DNA from: Paralithodes platypus
Lineage: Eukaryota > Arthropoda > Malacostraca > Decapoda > Lithodidae
Assembly: GCA_032716605.1 (NCBI GenBank)
Contig: CM064501.1
Span: forward strand, 28,564,061-28,628,060
Direction of reading: 5' to 3'
DNA: 64,000 bases
This document shows positions 1-10,369 of the stretch, one piece after another. The notes beneath the pieces were generated by a model, which was not told where the DNA came from, made no database searches, and worked only from the letters and a program-made list of their open reading frames with translations. How positions within the stretch are numbered: position 1 is the stretch's first letter; each line of letters starts with the position of its first letter. Position numbers and translations under genes: made by a program.

Positions 1-18
1 TTATTAGGGGCGGGGGTG

Positions 19-19
19 G

Positions 20-74
<55 letters not shown>
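19..74. repeat. (TTG)n microsatellite
   Basis: An uninterrupted GTT/TTG run of about 55 bases follows a short G-rich stretch. It is a plain trinucleotide microsatellite. Confidence 0.95.
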
Positions 75-127
75 ATACCCTGTTCCAAATGGGTAGGCCA
101 GGAATCGTGAACACTGGCTGATTGATG
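73..127. repeat. Short dispersed repeat, copy 1
   Basis: The block starting TTATACCCTGTTCCAAA recurs at 438-500 with only small differences, including the following GGGTAGG and GTGAAC parts. The two copies flank the first copy of repeat D. The block could be a fragment of a dispersed element; its identity is not recognised. Confidence 0.6.
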
Positions 128-350
128 TTTGGGGATTTTGAGACCTTTCGCCTCATTTTGTTGTCAATATTATATTAAAACCTTTCGTGCCCTTTAGGTG
201 TCGATTTATTTCTGGCGAGCGAAAGCTAGCCTCTAATTTTAGAAGGAATCGGCCTTTGGCTGGGAAATTTTTCTATCGAAAAATGTACAAATTTATCTTG
301 AAATGGGGTCTAGGGGGTGTTTTTCTAAGCTTGATAGAGGTGTAGCGAGG
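125..350 (+). repeat. Dispersed repeat D, copy 1
   Basis: This stretch (motifs ACCTTTCG, GTCGATTT, GGCGAGCGAAAGC, AAATTTATCTTGAAA, AAGCTTGATAGAGG, AACTAAAAA) recurs in the same order at 6540-6850. A partial copy is at 1745-1935, and inverted relatives are at 9440-9560 and 43080-43665. No coding capacity, poly-A tail or clear terminal repeat is seen, so its class is unknown. Confidence 0.6.
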
Positions 351-437
351 AAACTAAAAAACATATATGAATAAATGAACTAATACCCTCAGGAGTGTTA
401 TCAGCTCACATGGGGGTGGGGGGGGGGGGGCTACCTG

Positions 438-500
438 TTATACCCTGTTCCAAAGGGGTAGGCTGCAGGAAGCGTGAACCCTGCTGACTGACTGATTAAT
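438..500. repeat. Short dispersed repeat, copy 2
   Basis: This is the second copy of the block at 73-127. It sits directly after a poly-G run (418-430). Apart from these repeats, 351-545 shows nothing recognisable. Confidence 0.6.
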
Positions 501-552
501 AAAGAGCGATGGAGAAGCTGATGTATTATAATGTGTGTTTTAGTGTGCTGTC

Positions 553-633
553 TGAGAGAGTGAGTGTGTGTGTCTCTGTGTGTGTGTGTGTGTGTGTCTG
601 TGTGTGTGTGTGTTTGAGAGAGAGAGTGAGAGA
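553..633. repeat. (GT)n/(GA)n compound microsatellite
   Basis: GTGTGT runs are interrupted by CTCT and grade into GAGAGA. Apparent short reading frames across it are low-complexity Thr/His repeats, not genes. Confidence 0.95.
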
Positions 634-707
634 GATTTGATTTGATTGTTTTATTGAGAGAATTACAAATGTTACGCAAGTGTCATAATAACGTCATCTC
701 AAAAGGG

Positions 708-708
<1 letters not shown>

Positions 709-787
<79 letters not shown>
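709..787. repeat. (GA)n microsatellite
   Basis: An almost pure GA run of about 78 bases. Nothing else is visible between 790 and 930. Confidence 0.97.
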
Positions 788-789
<2 letters not shown>

Positions 790-934
790 ATATATATATT
801 CAGTCATTGCACGCACTGAATAATCCAGGTTGCAACACAAAATATATCTACATAAATACATAATCAAGGTAATTAAATCCACAGATTAGTGATACAGGAT
901 TTTGATATGATCGCGGAATTGATAGGTGTGGAGA

Positions 935-1714
935 TTTTGATGATTAAGGGGGGGGTCACCTGCTTGTTTTGATGATTAAGGGGGGTCACCTGCTTGTTTT
1001 GATGATTAAGGGGGGGGGGTCACCTGCTTGTTTTGATGATTAAGGGGGGGTCACTACTTGTTTTGATGAGTAAGGGGGGGGTCACCTGCTTGTTTTGATG
1101 ATTAAGGGGGGGGTCACCTACGTGTTTTGATGATTAAGGGGGGTCACCTGCTTGTTTTGATGATTAAGGGGGGGGTCAACCTGCTTGTTTTGATGATTAA
1201 GGGGGGGTCACCGAATTGTTTTGATGATTAAGGGGGGTCACCTACTTGTTTTGGTGATTAAGAGGGGGGTCACCTGCTTGTTTTGAGGATTAAGGGGGGT
1301 CAGCTACTTGTTTTGATAATTAAGGGGGGGCACCTACTGGATTTGATGATTAAGGGGGGGTCACCTGCTTGTTTTGATGATTAAGGGGGGTCACCTGCTT
1401 GTTTTGATGATTAAGGGGGGGTCACCTACTTGTTTTGATGATTAAGGGGGGTCACCTACTTGTTTTGATGATTAAGGGGGGTCACCTACTTGTTTTGATG
1501 ATTAAGGGGGGTCACCTACTTGTTTTGATGATTAAGGGGGGTCACCTGCTTGTTTTGATGATTAAGGGGGGGTCACCTACTTGTTTTGATGATTAAGGGG
1601 GGGTCACCTACTTGTTTTGATGATTAAGGGGGGGTCACCTACTTGTTTTGATGATTAAGGGGGGTCACCTACTTGTTTTGATGATTAAGGGGGGGGGGGG
1701 TCACCTACTTGTTT
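935..1714. repeat. 30-bp G-run minisatellite, about 26 copies
   Basis: Tandem units read TTTTGATGATTAA, then a G run of 5 to 12, then TCACCT(G/A)CTTG. Most units are 29-32 bp, and the length difference lies mainly in the G run. Single-base variants are scattered across the array. Repeated G runs on one strand give G-quadruplex potential. The array ends in a CT-rich stretch at 1715-1750. Confidence 0.95.
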
Positions 1715-1744
1715 TCTCTTTCTCCTTTTCTCTCCTTTTCTCTC

Positions 1745-1935
1745 TTTTCCCCTGGCTTGTTTGTACCATCGGGCCCCATTCAGCCAACTGTTTTAGGGAC
1801 GTTTATCCCATCCAGGTCCTCCAGATTTTTTCTTGGCGAGCGAATAGCGAGCAGCCAGCATTGTACTGTATGAAAATCCTGCTTCGCCGGAGGAGACATT
1901 TTAATATTTAAACTATCGAAAAATGTACAAATATT
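1745..1935 (+). repeat. Dispersed repeat D-like fragment, copy 2
   Basis: It shares GGCGAGCGAATAGCGAGC and TATCGAAAAATGTACAAAT with the copies at 125-350 and 6540-6850, but is more divergent. It lies immediately downstream of the 30-bp minisatellite. Beyond it, 1936-2160 is unremarkable. Confidence 0.45.
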
Positions 1936-2161
1936 AGCTTGCTGTCGCAAAATAATAATATATATATACAGTATAGTATATGCTGTCTCGCTAAAAAACC
2001 CGGCTTGCAAGGAAAAGATTGACCACCCTGGATGGGGGTAAAGCGTCTTACATCAGTAGACTGAATGGTTCCGAATGGATACAAGCCAAAGAGATAGGAG
2101 AGAAAGAGAACAAAACAACCGAGGGGGGCCTCCCTGTAGTTTGATTGGTGGGTCTATAAAT

Positions 2162-2228
2162 GAGTGAGTGCGTGTGTGTGGTGTGTGTGGTGGTGTGATT
2201 GTGTGTGGGGTGTTTGGTGTAAGTGTAG

Positions 2229-2267
<39 letters not shown>

Positions 2268-2275
2268 TGTGTGTG
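2162..2275. repeat. (GT)n microsatellite
   Basis: A degenerate GTGTG tract contains a pure GT core at about 2232-2263. A short GA run follows at 2378-2394. Confidence 0.95.
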
Positions 2276-2457
2276 GAGCTTTTAGGGAACGGGAATCTAT
2301 AGGTGGGAATTTTCTGATGGCTATTTATCATGAAAGGAAGTTTATGTTGGGAACATTTTCTGATGCATTATATTTTGAGAGAGAGAGAGAGAGTTAATAA
2401 GGGTGATTTTTGTGAAAGGGAATTTGTGTATGTTAAATGTCTAACATATATATAGTG

Positions 2458-2520
2458 CACCTATCTATCTATTTGTCTATATATCTATCTATCTGTATCT
2501 CTATCTATCTATCTATCTAA
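2458..2520. repeat. (TATC)n microsatellite
   Basis: A CTAT/TATC tetranucleotide run with a few substitutions. Confidence 0.9.
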
Positions 2521-3356
2521 TTTGGAATATATTACACTGGTATAGCTTGTTCTTGTCTGGTATATACTGTATGTTTTTTTTGTTTTTTTTTAAAGACCTC
2601 CGTCTACGTCGGTTAAAAACAACTTTTATTCCTCCCTCCTCTTATCCCCTCCCGCAAATTGTGGGGTTGAGTGATTGAATGCGGGGGGACAGTGAATGAA
2701 GGAGGATACATGTTTTTCATAATACGTGTTGCTAGCCCCAAACGCGCGAGCAACTGTGGCTTTCAACCATCCGACACATCCCCTTTTATTTATGTGTATC
2801 ACACATGTTACATACAAATAAAGTTTATGTTTTGTTTTACCCTACTGTGGAAAAGACCTACTGGATACACCAACTCCTGCCCGGGCACCTCCCCACAGTG
2901 GCATGGACCCAGTACTGTCGAACTGATACCATGACGGTGGTGGCAATTGCCCCGGAGGGATAGCCATCCCCTAGTCTTTGCTTGAGCCCAGAGTGTTTCC
3001 CGGGGATCTCCTGAAAGCTTCTCCTCTGATTTTTAACGGCCTATTTCATTCAACTATCTTACCCTTAAGGGTGGTAGGGGGCCGAAAGACTCCCACCTGA
3101 AGTTTCGAATGCCCAGGGGCTCGAACTTTGATGATTTCTGGGCTAGTGGCTTGATATTTTGTCCTTCTCGTTTTTTATATTTCTGCTATCCGTCGGCTTC
3201 ATCTGCTTCGTCGGCGTGTCTGGGCGATGTTGGTTGTGGAGAAAGTGTCAACACATGTGCAATGATCCCCACACGAGGCAAAAACCGCGGCCATTCTTGT
3301 CAAGGGAAAGTGGTCATGGACAATCTGTCCTAATTGCCGTCGTCGGCTCTGTGAGG

Positions 3357-3357
<1 letters not shown>
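2521..3357. other. Intergenic, no feature recognised
   Basis: This stretch of more complex sequence has only short accidental reading frames. No RNA gene, terminal repeat or coding motif is visible. It may be old unrecognised repeat sequence. Confidence 0.4.
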
Positions 3358-3399
<42 letters not shown>

Positions 3400-3430
3400 G
3401 GTGGTGGGGGGGGGGGGGGGGGTGGGGGGG
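3358..3430. repeat. Poly-G tract
   Basis: About 70 bases of almost uninterrupted G with a GTGGTGG interruption. It encodes poly-Gly or poly-Pro only as an artefact. The length of such a homopolymer in an assembly is unreliable. Confidence 0.9.
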
Positions 3431-3814
3431 TCCATTATGGTTCGAGGAATTGATGTATGGTTAGCACTCTGCAGGGGGCCCGTTTTATGAAATCATTTAA
3501 GTGAATAGTGGTCTTGGCAAGGGCGGGCCTGCTTTGTAATTACATGACAAGGCATGGTAACCTTGAGCATCCATCCCCCCCCCACACTTGCACGTGTGTG
3601 GGTGACAAAACTTGCCAAGCACCCACTCTGAGCGCGATGGCAACCCGGAGCGCTTCAGCATCCAAGTGAGTTCCAAGAGGTGGGATGGGGATGGCGTGTA
3701 ACCACAAGCCACTCTGTATGTTGTGTTGGAGGTGTTGGTATCTTGTCATAAAAGATGTGAATGTGAAATGATACGAACATTGTAATGTTAGATAACTGAT
3801 GCAGGTCTTATATA
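3431..3814. other. Intergenic, no feature recognised
   Basis: Nothing codes convincingly on either strand and no repeat was matched elsewhere in the window. Confidence 0.35.
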
Positions 3815-3975
3815 TTATTATATTTTTTGAAAACAACGATCGTTCTTACAGAACCACTCACCCACCAGGACTGAAATTAATGACAGCAGTTGATTCTGTC
3901 TCCTCCCTCCCTGGATTCGAACCTAGGATATCTCATACAGAACTTACACGCTCTAACCATTGCACCATGATATAT
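3815..3975 (-). repeat. tRNA-derived SINE candidate
   Basis: On the minus strand, a pol III A box (TGGTGCAATGG, 3957-3967) is followed by a perfect B box (GGTTCGAATCC, 3913-3923). Their starts are 44 nt apart, the spacing in a real tRNA. The flanks that should form the acceptor stem do not pair (ATATATC against GAGGGAG), so this is not a working tRNA. About 80 bases of unrelated sequence and an A-rich end near 3815-3832 follow, as in a SINE body and tail. A decayed tRNA pseudogene is the alternative. Confidence 0.55.
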
Positions 3976-4139
3976 ATACTGGATATATATTGTTTAATAC
4001 ATGTAAAAGGATTGATGATGAAGTTGGATGTGTATGTGAAGTGTCCGAAAACTATTTAATAATTATGCAAATGATCATATCAAATATTAAATACATAGCC
4101 GTGATTAAAATGTGCCGATATAATTTTAATAGTTTACCC

Positions 4140-4397
4140 TATAAGAACCCGAGGGAACGGAATTACAGCGAGAGACTGACGTCAGATGGGTGTACGAGAG
4201 GCGAGGTGGAGTACAAAGGAGGGAGAGGTAGACCGATAGAGAGGTGGAAGGATGGAGTGAGGAAGTATATGAACGAAGGCGGTGCTGGTTGGGGGGAGGG
4301 GTGTCGACGGACTGGGGACAGAGGTGCACGGGGGCGGTTCGTTCGTGGCCATCCCTTCGGGGATCACGGCATCAGGCAATAGATAGATAGATAGATA
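4140..4397 (+). pseudogene. RTE-like LINE, 3'-end fragment
   Basis: The plus-strand frame at about 4195-4382 contains GRGRPIERWKDGVRKYM and later FVRGHPFGDHGIRQ, then a stop. The GRP..RW.D.V.KY pattern followed by a histidine/proline-rich end matches the C-terminal tail of RTE-type LINE proteins. The longer LINE at 29708-31533 ends in the same way. A GATA run directly after the stop (4378-4397) fits the short-repeat 3' tails of such elements. Only the extreme 3' end is present, so it is a 5'-truncated dead copy. The clade is inferred from a short stretch. Confidence 0.5.
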
Positions 4398-4605
4398 CCC
4401 TATAGAAAATGTTTTAGCGATGGAGATATAACTTTTTCCGTTCACACTCCATATTGACGATTAAATATAGATATAATGATGCAGAATTTCTGGAATCGTA
4501 TTTTTTCGTATCAGTTTCGATATGAATTTATGGATATTTTTTTCTTGTAAATAGATGGTAATTTTTCACTCCATGGACTTTATAAGAAGGGAACATGTTA
4601 GATTT

Positions 4606-4920
<315 letters not shown>

Positions 4921-5028
4921 GTGTATAGTCCATTTATTATAATTAGGCCACACATCTTGACCATTTACTTTTATAAAAAAAAAAAAAACCCCGCTTAGAG
5001 TTAGCAAGTTAATAATTATACAGTATCT

Positions 5029-5290
5029 AACAATTGGGAAGGGTCAGCCAGGGAATAGATGTGGTAATTTACAGCCCATTTGTTCTAACCCGTTTTGAGT
5101 TACAAATGTTGTAGTAATTGAGATAATATTTCTACCATTTGGGAAGAGTCAGCCAGGGAATAGATGTGGGAAGTTACAGTCCATTTGGTCTAGTATAGTC
5201 CTTATTTGAGTTACAGAGGTTATAGTAAATATAGTAATTATATTTGTAAATACTATGTAAGAAGAATAACCATTGTCGGTGGAAATAAAC

Positions 5291-5323
<33 letters not shown>

Positions 5324-5545
5324 CGAGCTAATATTTCTACCATTTGGGAAGAGTCAGCCAGGGAATAGATGTGGGAATATTTATTCCATTTGCTCTAGTA
5401 TTTTTTTTTTAATTAAGGAGGTTATAGTAATCGAACAAATATTTCGACCATTTGGGAAGAGTCAGCCAGGGAATAGAGGTGGGAATGTACAACCCATTTG
5501 CTCTAGTCCTTTTTGAGTTATAGAGCAAATATTGTCTGGGAAAAC
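5029..5545. repeat. 107-bp tandem repeat, 4 copies, with (TTA)n
   Basis: The block TTGGGAAG(A/G)GTCAGCCAGGG begins near 5033, 5140, 5342 and 5451. Units are about 107-110 bp, except the second, which is lengthened to about 200 bp by extra sequence and a TTA microsatellite (5290-5322). The TTA expansion therefore arose inside one unit. Confidence 0.85.
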
Positions 5546-5810
5546 ATTTATTTAGCTCAGAGGGACAATTAAACTATATTTTGTACGATTATGACTTAAA
5601 CAGAAATATAGGGTAACCGGGCGTTTCCGCACCCTCCTCACCTCCCCGCCATGGAATGGCTTCGGTCACCCAGGCTTTATTGTTGGTAGCGGGGGTGGGT
5701 ATTCTGTGGGGTGCGCGTCGGTTGGGCCTTGGCTTTGCTCGGGGCCTTGGGGCTGGTTCGCACTCGGCCAGGGCCAGCTTGGGGAACAACCCAACAACAA
5801 CACAACACTG

Positions 5811-5868
5811 ATAGATAGATAGATATATCATAGATAGATAGATATATCATAGATAGATAGATATATCA

Positions 5869-5908
<40 letters not shown>

Positions 5909-5935
5909 TAGATAGATAGATAGATAGATAGATAA
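5811..5935. repeat. (GATA)n/(GACA)n microsatellite
   Basis: GATA units with ATCATAGATA interruptions, then a GACA block, then GATA again. Confidence 0.95.
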
Positions 5936-5990
5936 CGTGTATATTGGTAGGATATTATTGTGTGCGTGGGAGGCAGCGTGTTTGATGTGA

Positions 5991-5993
<3 letters not shown>

Positions 5994-6034
<41 letters not shown>
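5994..6034. repeat. (TC)n microsatellite
   Basis: A pure CT run of about 40 bases. Confidence 0.95.
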
Positions 6035-6038
<4 letters not shown>

Positions 6039-6134
6039 CACATACACCCATTATGTCTATGTAAAACAGAAATATAGGGTAACTGATATATACAGATAGG
6101 TAGATGAGTAGATAGATACAGTAGCTAGATGATT

Positions 6135-6306
6135 TTCAAACAACAACGAAGGGCGATGCGCTCCTCGGTGCCAGATAGATAGATAGATGAATAGCTAGAC
6201 AGACAGACAGACATATTGATAACCTGTATACTGGTCCACCTCTTCGAATAGGCTGCTGCACCAATTCTCAAACAACAACGAAGGGCGGTGCGCTCTTCGG
6301 TGCCAC
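6135..6306. repeat. 40-bp direct repeat pair with GATA/GACA between
   Basis: CAAACAACAACGAAGGGCG followed by TGCGCTC(C/T)TCGGTGCCA occurs near 6137 and 6270. The first copy runs straight into a GATA/GACA microsatellite (6174-6213). The arrangement resembles short 3' ends of retroposons with GATA tails. Confidence 0.6.
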
Positions 6307-6342
6307 TAGCAAGAGTGGCGAACTCCACATAGGTGGTAGGAT

Positions 6343-6343
6343 A

Positions 6344-6377
<34 letters not shown>
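6343..6377. repeat. (GT)n microsatellite
   Basis: A GT run of about 33 bases. Confidence 0.95.
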
Positions 6378-6379
<2 letters not shown>

Positions 6380-6539
6380 GTTTGTGTGTGGTTTGTGTGG
6401 GAAAGACGCAGGAAGAAGAATAAAGCCATACAGAGAGCAGGGTGTTTTAATGGTGAACACTTCAATATAAAATGCTCACCTCATATTGTGCTGACCTCTT
6501 TAAGGGGAGATGTCCACTTGAGGGATTTTTTTCTTGACT

Positions 6540-6850
6540 CCTTTTTCCCTCATGTTTAGCCCCATTGTTTTTCTAATTTTAAGACGTTTGCCCCATTATT
6601 TTTGATTATTTAAGAACTTTCAAAACCCATTTCTTTCTGTCTGTCAATTTTAAAAAAACCTTTCGGGGCATTTAGGTTGTCGATTTTATCCTGCGGAGCG
6701 ATAGCGAGCCCTGTAATGTTAAGAGGACCGCTTTCAGCCGGTACATTTTTCTACGCGAAAAATTTTACAAATTTATCTTGAAAGGGGCTCAAGGGGGTGT
6801 AATCTTAAGCTTGAAGGATATCTAGGGACCAAACTAAAAACCTCCCATTA
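6540..6850 (+). repeat. Dispersed repeat D, copy 3
   Basis: It is collinear with 125-350: AAAACCTTTCG, TTTAGG(T)TGTCGATTT, GGAGCGATAGCGAGCC, AAATTTATCTTGAAA, AAGCTTGAAGG and AACTAAAAACC occur in order. The 21-bp minisatellite begins about 90 bases downstream. Confidence 0.6.
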
Positions 6851-6940
6851 ACCCTTTCAATATCGGCGACGTCTTTTTTATGCGATTTCAGCTACATTTT
6901 GACTATTTTATGAAGCTTAGGAAGGATGTCCTGTAGGTAA

Positions 6941-7655
6941 AAGGATTAATTGAGATAGTCAAAGGATTAATTGAGATAGTCAAAGGATTAATTGAGATAG
7001 TCAAAGGATTAATAGATAGTCAAAGGATTAATTGAGATAGTCAAAGGATTAATTGAGATAGTCAAAGAATTAATTGAGATAGTCAAAGGATTAATTGAGA
7101 TAGTCAAAGGATTAATGGAGATAGTCAAAGGATTAATTGAGATAGTCAAAGGATTAATTGAGATAGTCAAAGGATTAATTGAGATAGTCAAAGGATTAAT
7201 TGAGATAGTCAAAGGATTAATTGAGATAGTCAAAGGATTAATTGAGATAGTCAAAGGATTAATTGAGATAGTCAAAGGATTAATTGAGATAGTCAAAGGA
7301 TTAATTGAGATAGTCAAAGGATTAATTGAGACGTCAAACGTATTAATTTGAGATAGCCCTCAAAGGATTAATTGAGATAGGCCGAGGATTAATTGAGATA
7401 GTCAAAGTATAATTTGAGATAGTCAAAAGATTAATTGGGATAGTCAAAGGATTAATTGGATATATTCCAAAGGATTAATTGAGATAGGTAAAAGGATTAA
7501 TTGAGATAGTCTGTGGTAGGTAAAAGGATTAATTGAGATAGTCTGTGGTAGGTAAAAGGATTAATTGAGATAGTCTGTGGTAGGTAAAAGGATTAATTGA
7601 GATAGTCAAAGGATTAATTGAGATAGTCAAAGGATTAATTGAGATAGTCAAAAAA
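6941..7655. repeat. 21-bp minisatellite, about 33 copies
   Basis: The unit is AAAGGATTAATTGAGATAGTC. Because 21 is a multiple of three, long frames stay open on both strands (repeats of IEIVKGL and TISINPL), but these are not genes. The core is almost homogeneous. Degenerate units and 31-bp variants with GTCTGTGGTAGGT occur at 7330-7600. Confidence 0.97.
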
Positions 7656-7698
7656 TTAAACGTGCTTCCTAAGCTGAAGATAATCGTTTCACACTTGC

Positions 7699-9290
7699 CA
7701 GACTATAAGGACAAGGACGTCACCGGTAGGGAGTGGGTTAGCTTTGACTATAAGGACAAGGACGTCACCGGTAGGGAGGGGGTTAGCTTTGACTATAAGG
7801 ACAAGGACGTCACCGGTAGGGAGGGGGTTAGCTTTGACTATAAGGACAAGGATGTCACAAGATGTCACCGGTAGGAGGGGGTTTAGCTTTGCATGCTATA
7901 AGGACATAGGAACGGGTCACCGGTAGGGAGTGGGTTAGCTTTGTCTATAAGGACAAGGATGTCTCCGGTAGGGAGGGGATGGGGGAGAGGGTTGGGGCTT
8001 TGACTATAAGGACAAGGACGTCACACCGGTAGGGAGGGGGTTAGCTTTGACTATAAGGACAAGGATGGGGCGCGGCCGTAGGAGGGGGGTAGCTTTGACT
8101 ATAAGGACAAGTACGCGGGTCACCGTTAGGGAGTTTTGGTTAAGCTTTGACTAATAATACTTACAAGGACGTCACCGGTAGGGAGGGGGTTAGCTTTGAC
8201 TATAAGGACAAGGATGTCACCGGTAGGGAGGGGGTTAGCTTTGACTATAAGGACAAGGACGTCACCGGTAGGGAGTGGGTTAGCTTTGACTATAAGGACA
8301 AGGACGTCACCGGTAGGGAGGGGGTTAGAGCGGTGGGTTGTTACTGGATGGGAGGGACAAGGACGTCACCGGTAGGGAGTTGTGTTAGCGTTGACTATAA
8401 GGACAAGTCTTCCCACCGGTTAGGGAGGGAGGGGGTTAGCTTTTGACTATAAGGAAAGGAACCAGGAATGTCACCCGGTAGGGAGTGGGGTTAGCGTTGA
8501 CTATAATGACAAGGACGTTCACCGGTAGGGAGGGGGGTTAGCTTTATGACTGAGGACAAGGATGTCAACCGGTAGGGAAGGGGGGTTAGCTTTGACTAGA
8601 AGGACAAGGACGTTCTCCTGTAGGGAGTTGGTGTATCTTTGACTATAAGAAAGGCCAAAGGACGTCACCCGGTAGGAGAGGGGGGGGGGTTAGCTTTGAC
8701 TATAAGAGACAAAGGATGTCACCGGGGATAGGAGTGAGGGGTTAGCTTTGACTATAAGGACAAGGACGTCACCGGTAGGGAGTGGGTTAGCTTTGACTAT
8801 AAGGACAAGGACGTCACCGGTAGGGAGGGGGTTAGCTTTGACTATAAGGACAAGGACGTCACCGGTAGGGAGTGGGTTAGCTCTTGAGACTATAGGACAA
8901 GGCGTCCCCGGAGGCAGGGGGTTAGCTTTGACTATAAGGACAAGGACGTCACCGGTAGGGAGGGGGTTAGCTTTGACTATAGGACACAAATTGAACAAGG
9001 ACATGTCACCTGTACCGGTAGGGAGGTGGGTTGCTTTGCTATCAGGCCAGGACGTCCCCACCGGGAAGTGATTGGGTTAGCTTTGACTATAAGGACAAGG
9101 ACGTCACCGGTAGGGAGTGGGTTAGCTTTGACTATAAGGACAAGGATGTCACCGGTAGGAGAGGAGGGGGGTTAGCTTTGGACTATAATGGGACACCGGC
9201 ACGTCACCGGTAGGACGTCTAGCTTTTATTATTTTCATTTATGACTATGACGTCACCGGTTAGGGAGGGGGGTTAGTTTTGACTAATTTA
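7699..9290. repeat. 45-bp minisatellite, about 35 copies
   Basis: The unit is GACTATAAGGACAAGGACGT followed by CACCGGTAGGGAGGGGGTTAG and CTTT. Some units are perfect; others have indels or lost segments, mostly at 7860-8150 and 8330-8740. Frames stay open across perfect units because 45 is a multiple of three. The repeated peptide DYKDKDVTGREGVSF is therefore a by-product, not evidence of a gene. Confidence 0.96.
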
Positions 9291-9439
9291 TTAATTATAA
9301 AGTTTTTACGGTTCGGTGGATTTCGAGAGCCAAATATGATAATCCAATAATAGACAAACTATAATTCAAATTACGCCATTGTGTTGAAGACCTAAAATAG
9401 GGCTGTTTTGGGGGCTATTAATTCATGTATTAATATATT

Positions 9440-9560
9440 TTTTTAGTTTTCCAATCATGTATTCAATATATTTTTTTAAGTTTCCTTTCCTTCCCCGCTA
9501 GACTCCATCACGCTTAAATATAGACACCCCCTATACATAAATATAAAAATGTAACATTTT
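9440..9560 (-). repeat. Dispersed repeat D-like fragment, inverted
   Basis: Read on the minus strand, it carries the AAGCG(T)GATGGAGTCTAGCGGGGAAGG-type 3' half of repeat D and its adjacent A/T-rich end. It abuts the first assembly gap. Confidence 0.35.
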
Positions 9561-9567
9561 TTCGATA

Positions 9568-9667
9568 NNNNNNNNNNNNNNNNNNNNNNNNNNNNNNNNN
9601 NNNNNNNNNNNNNNNNNNNNNNNNNNNNNNNNNNNNNNNNNNNNNNNNNNNNNNNNNNNNNNNNNNN
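9568..9667. other. Assembly gap (100 N)
   Basis: Exactly 100 N, the conventional size for a gap of unknown length. Confidence 0.99.
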
Positions 9668-9800
9668 ATAAAAGATAAAAACATTAATACACTGATATTA
9701 TATATATATGGGGGGAGGGGGGTCTAATGGGGGGAAGAGGGGAGGGTGAATAATGGTGGAGGGAGGGGGCATAACTTAGATTTAAATACATAAATACGAA

Positions 9801-9855
<55 letters not shown>

Positions 9856-9911
9856 CGATCTACAATTAGAAAAATAAAATAAAATATAATAAAAAATAAC
9901 CCACCCCACCC

Positions 9912-9948
<37 letters not shown>

Positions 9949-10313
9949 TATCTGGGGGGAGGGGGAGGGGGAGGGGGAGAGAGGGGGTGGGGAGGGGGAG
10001 GGAGGGGGTATAATGGGGAGGAGGGAGGTATAATGGGGGAGGGAGGGGGGATTCATGGGGGGGAGGGAGGGGAAGGGGGGAATAATGGGGAGGGGGGGAG
10101 GGAGGGGGTATACACATGATAAATACATAAAGATTATATGGGGGAGTGGGGTATATGGGGGAGGGGGCATAACAGATAAAAACATCAATACGAATGATAT
10201 TATATATATATATATATGGGGGGAGGGGGGTATAATGGGGGAAGAGGGGGAGGGTGTATAATTGGGGAAGAGGGGGAGGGGGCATAACTTAGATAAATAC
10301 ATAAATACGAATG

Positions 10314-10369
<56 letters not shown>

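Larger units (their letters stand above)
5598..6083. mobile_element. Insertion flanked by a 20-bp direct repeat
   Basis: AAACAGAAATATAGGGTAAC occurs at 5598-5617 and 6064-6083, exactly bracketing 5618-6063. A 20-bp flanking duplication is typical of target-primed retroposition (LINE or SINE). The insert has a GC-rich head (5618-5810), then GATA/GACA runs (5811-5935), a short unique part and a TC run (5994-6034). It may be an unidentified retroposon with expanded tails. No protein is recognised. Confidence 0.55.

Noticed and set aside
935..1714. Possible CRISPR-like array of regular direct repeats
   Set aside because: Repeats are directly tandem with no unique spacers, and the setting is eukaryotic; this is a minisatellite.
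3905..3975. Functional tRNA gene
   Set aside because: A and B boxes are good but the acceptor stem does not pair, so a SINE or tRNA relic is more likely.
7009..7351. Long open frames on both strands repeating TISINPL and IEIVKGL
   Set aside because: They arise because the 21-bp unit is a multiple of three; there is no independent coding evidence.
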